Notes under the pieces: generated by a model
The model's input: the letters and a program-made list of their open reading frames with translations, nothing else
Database searches by the model: none
Told to the model about the DNA's origin: nothing
Shown here: positions 22,550 to 33,190 of the stretch, one piece after another
How the letters are laid out: each line of letters opens with the position of its first letter
How positions within the stretch are numbered: the first letter of the stretch is position 1
Translations under genes and position numbers: made by a program
NCBI GenBank assembly: GCA_964017155.1
Contig: OZ024857.1
Coordinates: 32,779,542 to 32,843,541, forward strand
Source of the DNA: Oasisia sp. SBJ-2009
Lineage: Eukaryota > Annelida > Polychaeta > Sabellida > Siboglinidae
Length of the DNA stretch: 64,000 nt
Reading direction: 5' to 3'

Positions 22550-25500
22550 GAGGTTGGGTGGCGTGCGGAGGTTGGTTGGAAGGCGGAGGTTTGGTGAAGT
22601 GGGGAGGTTGGGTGGAGTTGGGAGGTTGGGTGAAGTGTGGAGGTTGGGTTGAGTGCGAACTTTGGGTGGAGTGCGGAGGTTGGGTGGAGTGGGGAGGTTG
22701 GGTGAAGTAGGAAGGTTGGGTGAAATGGGGAGGTTGGGTGGAGTGGGGAGGTTGGGTGGAGTGGGTAGTTTGGGTGGAGTGGTGAGGTTGGGTGATGTGG
22801 GGAGGTTGGGTGAAGTGGGGAGGTTGGGTGGAGTGGGGAGGTTGCGTGAAGTGGGGAGGTTGGGTGGAGTGAGGAGGTTGGGTGGAGTGGGGAATTTGAG
22901 TGGAGTGGGGAGGTTGGGTGATTTGGGGAGGTTGGGTGCAGTGGGGAGGTTGGGTGATGTGGGGAGGTTGGGTGAAGTGGGGAGGTTGGGTGAAACGGGG
23001 AGGTTGGGTTGAGTGGAAAGTTGTTTGAAGTGGGGAAGTTGTGTGGAGTGCGGAGGTTGGGTGGAGTGCGGAGTTTGGGTGAAGTGGGGAGGTTGGGTGG
23101 AATGGGGAGGTTGAGTGGAGTGAGGAGGTTGGGTGGAGTGGGGAGTTTGAGTGGAGTGAGGAGGTTGGGTGATTTCGGGAGGTTGGGTGCAGCGCGGAGG
23201 TTGGGTGATGTGGAGAGGTTGGGTTGAGTGGGGAGGTTGTATGAAGTGGAGAAGTTGTGTGGAGTGCGGAGGTTTATGTGGAGTGCGGAGGTTGCTTGCA
23301 GTGCGGAAGTTGGGCGGAGTGCGGAAGTTGGGTGGAGTGCGGAGGTTGGGTGAAGTGGGGAGGTTGGGTGGAGTGGGGAGGTTGGGTGGAGGGCGGAGGT
23401 TGGGTGGAGTGGTGTGGTTGGGTGGAGTGCGTAGGTTGGGAGGAGTGGGGAGGTTGGGTGGAGTTGGCAGGTTCGATGGCGTGGGGAGGTTCGGTGGTGT
23501 TCGGAGGTTGGGTGGAGCGCGGAGGTTGGGTGGAGCGCGGAAGTTGCGTGGAGTACGGAAGTTGGGTGGTGTGCGGAAGTTGGGTGGAGTGCGGAAGTTG
23601 GCTGGAGTGCTGAATTTGGGTTGAGAGCAGAGGTTGGGTGGAGTGCGGAAGTTGGGTGGAATGCGGAAGTTGGGTGGAGTGCGGATGTTGGGTGGAGTGC
23701 GGAAGTTGTTTGGAGTGCGGAGATTGGGTGGAATGCGGAGGTTGGATGGAGTGCGAAGGTTGGGTGAAGTGGGGAGGTTGGGTGGAGGGCGGAGGTTGGG
23801 TGAAGTGGTGTGGTTGGGTGGAGTGGGGAGGTTGGGTGAAGTGGGGAGGTTGGGTGGAGTGAGGAGGTTGGGTGAAGTTGGGAGGTTGGGTGAAGTGGGG
23901 AGGTTGGGTGGAGAGGGGAGGTTGGGTGAAGTGGGGAGGTTGGGTGAAGTGGGGAGGTTGCGTGGAGTGGGGAGGTTGGGTGAAGTGGGGAGTTTGGGTG
24001 GAGTGAGGAGGTTGGGTAGAGTGGGGAGATTGGGTGAAGTGGGGAAGTTGGGTGGAGTGCGGATATTTGGGTGGAGTGGGGAGGTTGGGTGAAGTAGGAA
24101 GGTTGGGTGAAATGGGGAGGTTGGGGTGCAGTGGGGAGGTTGGGTGGAGTGGGTAGTTTGGGTGGAGTGGTGAGGTTGGGTGATGTGGGGAGGTTGGGTG
24201 AAGTGGGGAGGTTGGGTGGAGTAGGGAGGTTGTGTGAAATGGGGAGGTTGGGTGGAGTGAGGAGGGAGGGTGGAGTGGGGAATTTGAGTGGAGTGGGCCC
24301 CCCCCCCCCCCGGGGGAGGTTGGGTGCAGTGGGGAGGTTGGGTGATGTGGGGAGGTTGGGTGAAGTGGGGAGGTTGGGTGAAACGGGGAGGTTGGGTTGA
24401 GTGGAAAGTTGTTTGAAGTGGGGAAGTTGTGTGGAGTGCGGAGGTTGGGTGGAGTGCGGAGTTTGGGTGAAGTGGGGAGGTTGGGTGGAATGGGGAGGTT
24501 GAGTGGAGTGAGGAGGTTGGGTGGAGTGGGGAGTTTGAGTGGAGTGAGGAGGTTGGGTGATTTCGGGAGGTTGGGTGCAGCGCGGAGGTTGGGTGATGTG
24601 GAGAGGTTGGGTTGAGTGGGGAGGTTGTATGAAGTGGAGAAGTTGTGTGGAGTGCGGAGGTTTATGTGGAGTGCGGAGGTTGCTTGCAGTGCGGAAGTTG
24701 GGCGGAGTGCGGAAGTTGGGTGGAGTGCGGAGGTTGGGTGAAGTGGGGAGGTTGGGTGGAGTGGGGAGGTTGGGTGGAGGGCGGAGGTTGGGTGGAGTGG
24801 TGTGGTTGGGTGGAGTGCGTAGGTTGGGAAGAGTGGGGAGGTTGGGTGGAGTTGGCAGGTTCGATGGCGTGGGGAGGTTCGGTGGTGTTCGGAGGTTGGG
24901 TGGAGCGCGGAGGTTGGGTGGAGCGCGGAAGTTGCGTGGAGTACGGAAGTTGGGTGGTGTGCGGAAGTTGGGTGGAGTGCGGAAGTTGGCAGGAGTGCTG
25001 AATTTGGGTTGAGAGCAGAGGTTGGGTGGAGTGCGGAAGTTGGGTGGAATGCGGAAGTTGGGTGGAGTGCGGATGTTGGGTGGAGTGCGGAAGTTGTTTG
25101 GAGTGCGGAGATTGGGTGGAATGCGGAGGTTGGATGGAGTGCGAAGGTTGGGTGAAGTGGGGAGGTTGGGTGGAGGGCGGAGGTTGGGTGAAGTGGTGTG
25201 GTTGGGTGGAGTGGGGAGGTTGGGTGAAGTGGGGAGGTTGGGTGGAGTGAGGAGGTTGGGTGAAGTTGGGAGGTTGGGTGAAGTGGGGAGGTTGGGTGGA
25301 GTGGGGAGGTTGGGTGAAGTGGGGAGGTTGGGTGAAGTGGGGAGGTTGCGTGGAGTGGGGAGGTTGGGTGAAGTGGGGAGTTTGGGTGGAGTGAGGAGGT
25401 TGGGTAGAGTGGGGAGATTGGGTGAAGTGGGGAAGTTGGGTGGAGTGCGGAGATTGGGTGGAATGCGGAGGTTGGATGGAGTGCGAAGGTTGGGTGAAGT

Positions 25501-28291
25501 GGGGAGGTTGGGTGGAGTGGGGAGGTTGGGTGAAGTGGAGAAGTTGTGTGGAGTGCGGAGGTTTACGTGGAGTGCGGAGGTTGCATGGAGTGCGGAAGTT
25601 GGGTGGAGGGCGGAAGTTGGGTGGAGTGCGGAGGTTGGGTGAAGTGGGGAGGTTGGGTGGAGTGGGGAGGTTGGGTGGAGGGCGGAGGTTGGGTGGAGTG
25701 GTGTGGTTGGGTGGAGTGGGGAGGTTGGGTGAAGTGGGGAGGTTGGGTGGAGTGAGGAGATTGGGTGAAGTTGGGAGGTTGGGTGAAGTGGGGAGGTTGG
25801 GTGGAGTGGGGAGGTTGGGTGAAGTGGGGAGGTTGGGTGAAGTGGGGAGGTTGCGTGGACTGGGGAGGTTGGGTGAAGTGGGGAGGTTGGGTGGAGTGAG
25901 GAGGTTGGGTAGAGTGGGGAGATTGGGTGAAGTGGGGAAGTTGGGTGGAGTGGGGAGGTTGGGTGAAGGGCGGAGGTTGGGTGGAGGGCGGAGGTTGGGT
26001 GGAGTGGGGAGGTTGCTTGGGGTGGGGAGATTGGGTGGAGTGGGGAGGTTCGGTGAAGTGGGGAGGTTGGGTGGAGTGGGGAGGTTGGGTGTAGTGCGGA
26101 AGTTGTGTGGAGTGCGGAGGTTGGGTGGAGTTCGGAGGTTGGATGGAGTGCGGAAGTTGGGTGGAGTGCGGAAGTTGGGTGTAGTACGGAAGTTGGGTGG
26201 AGTGCGGAGATTAGGTGGAGTGCGGAAGTTGGTTCGAGTGCGGAGGTTGGGTGGCGTGCGGAGGTTGGTTGGAAGGCGGAGGTTTGGTGAAGTGGGGAGG
26301 TTGGGTGGAGTTGGGAGGTTGGGTGAAGTGTGGAGGTTGGGTTGAGTGCGAACTTTGGGTGGAGTGCGGAGGTTGGGTGGAGTGGGGAGGTTGGGTGAAG
26401 TAGGAAGGTTGGGTGAAATGGGGAGGTTGGGTGGAGTGGGGAGGTTGGGTGGAGTGGGTAGTTTGGGTGGAGTGGGGAGGTTGGGTGATGTCGGGAGGTT
26501 GGGTGAAGTGGGCAGGTTGCGTGGAGTGGGGAGGTTGTGTGAAGTGGGGAGGTTGGGTGGAGTGAGGAGGTTGGGTGGAGTGGGGAATTTGAGTGGAGTG
26601 GGGAGGTTGGGTGATCTGGGGAGGTTGGGTGCAGTGGGGAGGTTGGGTGATGTGGGGAGGTTGGGTGAAGTGGGGAGGTTGGGTGAAATGGGGAGGTTGG
26701 GTTGAGTGGAAAGTTGTTTGAAGTGGGGAAGTTGTGTGGAGTGCGGAGGTTGGGTGGAGTTCGGAGGTTGGGTGAAGTGGGGAGGTTGGGTGGAGTGGGG
26801 AGGTTGAGTGGAGTGAGGAGGTTGGGTGGAGTGGGGAGTTTGAGTGGAGTGAGGAGGTTGGGTGATTTCGGGAGGTTGGGTGCAGCGCGGAGGTTGGGTG
26901 ATGTGGAGAGTTTGGGTTGAGTGGGGAGGTTGTATGAAGTGGAGAAGTTGTGTGGAGTGCGGAGGTTTATGTGGAGTGCGGAGGTTGCATGCAGTGCGGA
27001 AGTTGGGCGGAGTGCGGAAGTTGGGTGGAGTGCGGAGGTTGGGTGAAGTGGGGAGGTTGGGTGGAGTGGGGAGGTTGGGTGGAGGGCGGAGGTTGGGTGG
27101 AGTGGTGTGGTTGGGTGGAGTGCGTAGGTTGGGAGGAGTGGGGAGGTTGGGTGGAGTTGGCAGGTTGGATGGCGTGGGGAGGTTCGGTGGTGTTCGGAGG
27201 TTGGGTGGAGCGCGGAGGTTGGGTGGAGCGCGGAAGTTGCGTGGAGTACGGAAGTTGGGTGGTGTGCGGAAGTTGGGTGGAGTGCGGAAGTTGGCTGGAG
27301 TGCTGAGTTTGGATTGAGAGCAGAGGTTGGGTGGAGTGCGGAAGTTGGGTGGAATGCGGAAGTTGGGTGGAGTGCGGATGTTGGGTGGAGTGCGGAGGTT
27401 GTTTGGAGTGCGGAGATTGGGTGGAATGCGGAGGTTGGATGGAGTGCGAAGGTTGGGTGAAGTGGGGAGGTTGGGTGGAGGGCGGAGGTTGGGTGGAGTG
27501 GTGTGGTTGGGTGGAGTGGGGAGGTTGGGTGAAGTGGGGAGGTTGGGTGGTGTGAGGAGGTTGGGTGAAGTTGGGAGGTTGGGTGAAGTGGGGAGGTTGG
27601 GTGGAGTGGGGAGGTTGGGTGAAGTGGGGAGGTTGGGTGAAGTGGGGAGGTTGCGTGGAGTGGGGAGGTTGGGTGAAGTGGGGAGTTTCGGTGGAGTGAG
27701 GAGGTTGGGTAGAGTGGGGAGATTGGGTGAAGTGGGGAAGTTGGGTGGAGTGCGGAGATTGGGTGGAATGCGGAGGTTGGATGGAGTGCGAAGGTTGGGT
27801 GAAGTGGGGAGGTTGGGTGGAGTGGGGAGGTTGGGTGAAGTGGAGAAGTTGTGTGGAGTGCGGAGGTTTATGTGGAGTGCGGAGGTTGCATGGAGTGCGG
27901 AAGTTGGGTGGAGGGCGGAAGTTGGGTGGAGTTCGGAGGTTGGTTGAAGTGGGGAGGTTGGGTGGAGTGGGGAGGTTGGGTGGAGGGCGGAGGTTGGGTG
28001 GAGTGGTGTGGTTGGGTGGAGTGGGGAGGTTGGGTGAAGTGGGGAGGTTGGGTGGAGTGAGGAGGTTGGGTGAAGTTGGGAGGTTGGGTGAAGTGGGGAG
28101 GTTGGGTGGAGTGGGGAGGTTGGGTGAAGTGGGGAGGTTGCGTGAAGTGGGGAGGTTGCGTGGAGTGGGGAGGTTGGGTGAAGTGGGGAGGTTGGGTGGA
28201 GTGAGGAGGTTGGGTAGAGTGGGGAGATTGGGTGAAGTGGGGAAGTTGGGTGGAGTGGGGAGGTTGGGTGAAGGGCGGAGGTTGCGTGGAG
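22550..28291 (+). repeat. 5,870-bp super-repeat, copy C (tail diverges)
   Basis: This third copy has landmarks at 23017, 24405 and 26710. The first step is 1388 bp instead of 1386 because of one extra T in 24066-24068 and one extra G in 24123-24126. It parts from copies A and B at 28292, where A and B have lost 126 bp (seven monomers) that are kept here. The next landmark (29015) therefore comes 2305 bp on instead of 2179. It holds the C14 tract described separately. Apart from the 24.06-24.32 kb cluster it appears nearly identical to copies A and B. Confidence 0.85.
24298..24311. other. C14 homopolymer, probable assembly artefact
   Basis: Fourteen consecutive C, followed by GGGGG, replace satellite sequence that in copies A and B reads GAGGTTGGGTGATTT up to the next GGGG. 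The replaced stretch and its replacement have the same length (19 bases including the flanking G). C runs occur nowhere else on this strand. Within the preceding 240 bases copy C also has an extra T, an extra G and a T-to-G change (24266) relative to copies A and B. The clustering suggests a poorly resolved consensus or seam and not a biological change. Confidence 0.85.
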
Positions 28292-31200
28292 GGCGGAGGT
28301 TGGGTGGAGTGGGGAGGTTGCTTGGGGTGGGGAGATTGGGTGGAGTGGGGAAGTTCGGTGAAGTGGGGAGGTTGGGTGGAGTGGGGAGGTTGGGTGGAGT
28401 GCGGAAGTTGTGTGGAGTGCGGAGGTTGGGTGGAGTTCGGAGGTTGGATGGAGTGCGGAAGTTGGGTGGAGTGCGGAAGTTGGGTGTAGTACGGAAGTTG
28501 GGTGGAGTGCGGAGATTAGGTGGAGTGCGGAAGTTGGTTCGAGTGCGGAGGTTGGGTGGCGTGCGGAGGTTGGTTGGAAGGCGGAGGTTTGGTGAAGTGG
28601 GGAGGTTGGGTGGAGTTGGGAGGTTGGGTGAAGTGTGGAGGTTGGGTTGAGTGCGAACTTTGGGTGGAGTGCGGAGGTTGGGTGGAGTGGGGAGGTTGGG
28701 TGAAGTAGGAAGGTTGGGTGAAATGGGGAGGTTGGGTGGAGTGGGGAGGTTGGGTGGAGTGGGTAGTTTGGGTGGAGTGGGAAGGTTGGGTGATGTCGGG
28801 AGGTTGGGTGAAGTGGGGAGGTTGGGTGGAGTGGGGAGGTTGTGTGAAGTGGGGAGGTTGGGTGGAGTGAGGAGGTTGGGTGGAGTGGGGAATTTGAGTG
28901 GAGTGGGGAGGTTGGGTGATTTGGGGAGGTTGGGTGCAGTGGGGAGGTTGGGTGATGTGGGGAGGTTGGGTGAAGTGGGGAGGTTGGGTGAAATGGGGAG
29001 GTTGGGTTGAGTGGAAAGTTGTTTGAAGTGGGGAAGTTGTGTGGAGTGCGGAGGTTGGGTGGAGTTCGGAGGTTGGGTGAAGTGGGGAGGTTGGGTGCAG
29101 TGGGGAGGTTGAGTGGAGTGAGGAGGTTGGGTGGAGTGGGGAGTTTGAGTGGAGTGAGGAGGTTGGGTGATTTCGGGAGGTTGGGTGCAGCGCGGAGGTT
29201 GGGTGATGTGGAGAGGTTGGGTTGAGTGGGGAGGTTGTATGAAGTGGAGAAGTTGTGTGTAGTGCGGAGGTTTATGTGGAGTGCGGAGGTTGCATGCAGT
29301 GCGGAAGTTGGGCGGAGTGCGGAAGTTGGGTGGAGTGCGGAGGTTGGGTGAAGTGGGGAGGTTGGGTGGAGTGGGGAGGTTGGGTGGAGGGCGGAGGTTG
29401 GGTGGAGTGGTGTGGTTGGGTGGAGTGCGTAGGTTGGGAGGAGTGGGGAGGTTGGGTGGAGTTGGCAGGTTGGATGGCGTGGGGAGGTTCGGTGGTGTTC
29501 GGAGGTTGGGTGGTGTGCGGAAGTTGGGTGGAGTGCGGAAGTCGGCTGGAGTGCTGAGTTTGGGTTGAGAGCAGAGGTTGGGTGGAGTGCGGAAGTTGGG
29601 TGGAATCCGGAAGTTGGGTGGAGTGCGGATGTTGGGTGGAGTGCGGAAGTTGTTTGGAGTGCGGAGATTGGGTGGAATGCTTAGGTTGGATGGAGTGCGA
29701 AGGTTGGGTGAAGTGGGGAGGTTGGGTGGAGGGCGGAGGTTGGGTGGAGTGGTGTGGTTGGGTGGAGTGGGGAGGTTGGGTGAAGTGGGGAGGTTGGGTG
29801 GAGTGAGGAGGTTGGGTGAAGTTGGGAGGTTGGGTGAAGTGGGGAGGTTGGGTGGAGTGGGGAGGTTGGGTGAAGTGGGGAGGTTGGGTGAAGTGGGTAG
29901 GTTGCGTGGAGTGGGGAGGTTGGGTGAAGTGGGGAGGTTGGGTGGAGTGAGGAGGTTGGGTAGAGTGGGGAGATTGGGTGAAGTGGGGAAGTTGGGTGGA
30001 GTGCGGAGATTGGGTGGAATGCGGAGGTTGGATGGAGTGCGAAGGTTGGGTGAAGTGGGGAGGTTGGGTGGAGTGGGGAGGTTGGGTGAAGTGGAGAAGT
30101 TGTGTGGAGTGCGGAGGTTTATGTGGAGTGCGTAGGTCGCATGGAGTGCGGAATTTGGTTGGAGTGCGGAAATTGGGTGGAGTGCGGAGGTTGGGTGAAG
30201 TGGGGAGGTTGGGTGGAGTGGGGAGGTTGGGTGGAGGGCGGAGGTTGGGTGGAGTGGTGTGGTTGGGTGGAGTGGGGAGGTTGGGTGAAGTGGGGAGGTT
30301 GGGTGGAGTGAGGAGGTTGGGTGAAGTTGGGAGGTTGGGTGAAGTGGGGAGGTTGGGTGGAGTGGGGAGGTTGGGTGAAGTGGGGAGGTTGGGTGAAGTG
30401 GGGAGGTTGCGTGGAGTGGGGAGGTTGGATGGAGTGCGGAAGTTGGGTGGAGTGCGGAAGTTGGGTGTAGTACGGAAGTTGGGTGGAGTGCGGAGGTTAG
30501 GTGGAGTGCGGAAGTTGGTTCGAGTGCGGAGGTTGGGGGGCGTGCGGAGGTTGGTTGGAAGGCGAAGGTTTGGTGAAGTGGGGAGGTTGGGTGGAGTTGG
30601 GAGATTGGGTGAAGGGCGGAGGTTGGGTGGAGGGCGGAGGTTGGGTGGAGTGGGGAGGTTGCTTGGGGTGGGGAGATTGGGTGGAGTGGGGAGGTTCGGT
30701 GAAGTGGGGAGGTTGGGTGGAGTGCGGAGGTTGGGTGGAGTGCGGAAGTTGGATGGAGTGCGGAAGTTGGGTGGAGTGCGGAAGTTGGGTGTAGTACGGA
30801 AGTTGGGTGGAGTGCGGAGGTTAGGTGGAGTGCGGAAGTTGGTTCGAGTGCGGAGGTTGGGGGGCGTGCGGAGGTTGGTTGGAAGGCGAAGGTTTGGTGA
30901 AGTGGGGAGGTTGGGTGGAGTTGGGAGGTTGGGTGAAGTGTGGAGGTTGGGTTGAGTGCGAACTTTGGGTGGAGTGCGGAGGTTGGGTGGAGTGGGGAGG
31001 TTGGGTGAAGTAGGAAGGTTGGGTGAAATGGGGAGGTTGGGTGGAGTGGGGAGGTTGGGTGATGTGGGGAGGTTGGGTGAAGTGGGGAGGTTGGGTGGAG
31101 TGGGGAGGTTGGGTGGAGTGGGGAATTTGAGTGGAGTGGGGAGGTTGGGTGATTTGGGGAGGTTGGGTGCAGTGGGGAGGTTGGGTGATGTGGGGGGTTG

Positions 31201-33190
31201 GGTGCAGTGGGGAGGTTGGGTGATGTGGGGGGGTTGGGTGAAGTGCGGAGGTTGGGTGAAATGGGGAGGTTGGGTTGAGTGGAAAGTTGTTTGAAGTGGG
31301 GAAGTTGTGTGGAGTGCGGAGGTTGGGTGGAGTGCGGAGGTTGGGTGAAGTGGGGAGGTTGGGTGGAGTGGGGAGGTTGAGTGGAGTGAGGAGGTTGGGT
31401 GGAGTGGGGAGTTTGAGTGGAGTGAGGAGGTTGGGTGATTTCGGGAGGTTGGGTGCAGTGCGGAGGTTGGGTGATGTGGAGAGGTTGGGTTGAGTGAGGA
31501 GGTTGTATAAAGTGGAGAAGTTGTGTGGAGTGCGGAGGTTTATGTGGAGTGCGGAGGTTGCATGCAGTGCGGAAGTTGGGTGGAGTGCGGAAGTTGGGTG
31601 GAGTGCGGAGGTTGGCTGAAGTGGGGAGGTTGGGTGGAGTGGGGAGGTTGGGTGCAGTGGGGAGGTTGGTTGGGTGATGTGGGGAGGTTGGGTGAAGTGG
31701 GGAGGTTGGGTGAAATGGGGAGGTTGGGTTGAGTGGAAAGTTGTTTGAAGTGGGGAAGTTGTGTGGAGTGCGGAGGTTGGGTGGAGTGCGGAGGTTGGGT
31801 GAAGTGGGGAGGTTGGGTGGAGTGGGGAGGATCAGTGGAGTGAGGAGGTTGGGTGGAGTGGGGAGTTTGAGTGGAGTGAGGAGGTTGGGTGATTTCGGGA
31901 GTTTGGGTGCAGTGCGGAGGTTGGGTGATGTGGAGAGGTTGGGTTGAGTGGGGAGGTTGTATAAAGTGGAGAAGTTGTGTGGAGTGCGGAGGTTTATGTG
32001 GAGTGCGGAGGTTGCATGCAGTGCGGAAGTTGGGTGGAGTGCGGAAGTTGGGTGGAGTGCGGAGGTTGGCTGAAGTGGGGAGGTTGGGTGGAGTGGGGAG
32101 GTTGGGTGGAGGGCGGAGGTTGGGTGGAGTGGTGTGGTTGGGTGGAGTGCGTAGGTTGGGAGGAGTGGGGAGGTTGGGTGGAGTTGGCAGGTTGGATGGC
32201 GTGCGGAGATAGGGGGGCGTGCGGAGGTTGGTTGGAAGGCGGAGGTTTGGTGAAGTGGGGAGGTTGGGTGGAGTTGGGAGGTTGGGTGAAGTGTGGAGGT
32301 TGGGTTGAGTGCGAACTTTGGGTGGAGTGCGGAGGTTGGGTGGAGTGGGGAGGTTGGGTGAAGTCGGAAGGTTGGGTGAAATGGGGAGGTTGGGTGGAGT
32401 GGGGAGGTTGGGTGATGTGGGGAGGTTGGGTGAAGTGGGGAGGTTGGGTGGAGTGAGGAGGTTGGGTGGAGTGGGGAATTTGAGTGGAGTGGGGAGGTTG
32501 GGTGATTTGGGGAGGTTGGGTGCAGTGGGGAGGTTGGGTGATGTGGGGAGGTTGGGTGAAGTGGGGAGGTTGGGTGAAATGGGGAGGTTGGGTTGAGTGG
32601 AAAGTTGTTTGAAGTGGGGAAGTTGTGTGGAGTGCGGAGGTTGGGTGGAGTGCGGAGGTTGGGTGAAGTGGGGAGGTTGGGTGGAGTGGGGAGGTTGAGT
32701 GGAGTGAGGAGGTTGGGTGGAGTGGGGAGTTTGAGTGGAGTTAGGAGGTTGGGTGATTTCGGGAGGTTGGGTGCAGTGCGGAGGTTGGGTGATGTGGAGA
32801 GGTTGGGTTGAGTGGGGAGGTTGTATAAAGTGGAGAAGTTGTGTGGAGTGCGGAGGTTTATGTGGAGTGCGGAGGTTGCATGCAGTGCGGAACTTGGGTG
32901 GAGTGCGGAGGTTGGGTGAAGTGGGGAGGTTGGGTGGAGTGGGGAGGTTGGGTGGAGGGCGGAGGTTGGGTGGAGTGGTGTGGTTGGGTGGAGTGCGTAG
33001 GTTGGGAGGAGTGGGGAGGTTGGGTGGAGTTGGCAGGTTGGATGGCGTGGGGAGGTTCGGTGGTGTTCGGAGGTTGGGTGGAGCGCGGAGGTTGGGTGGA
33101 GCGCGGAAGTTGCGTGGAGTACGGAAGTTGGGTGGTGTGCGGAAGTTGGCTGGAGTGCGGAAGTTGGCTGGAGTGCTGAGTTTCGGTTGA
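28292..33190 (+). repeat. L-type tail with shortened HORs
   Basis: This block continues the left-half subfamily with landmarks at 29015, 31283, 31737 and 32601, so the spacing shrinks to 454 and 864 bp. The block 30420-30600 recurs at 30745-30925 with the same unusual TTGGGGGGCGTGCGG and GGCGAAGG variants, a local duplication of about 325 bp. Short G runs from lost or changed A occur at 31192-31197 (G6) and 31227-31233 (G7). A 22-bp monomer at 31661-31682 marks a join. Another join near 32.20 kb brings a GATGGCGTGC monomer directly against GGGGGGCGTGCGG. No gene is visible. Confidence 0.8.
31661..31682 (+). repeat. 22-bp monomer at a probable rearrangement join
   Basis: The monomer carries GGTTGGTTGGGTG, four bases (GGTT) more than consensus, and passes directly from a GTGCAGTGG context into a GTGATGTGG context. 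It lies just before the 454-bp-spaced landmark at 31737, where the HOR is drastically shortened. The likeliest reading is a deletion or unequal crossover between imperfectly phased monomers. I saw no second copy of this 22-bp form. Confidence 0.7.

Noticed and set aside
24291..24316. GGGCCC...CGGGGG as a hairpin terminator or palindromic regulatory site
   Set aside because: The C14/G5 palindrome exists only in copy C, replaces normal satellite of equal length, and sits in a cluster of likely consensus errors.
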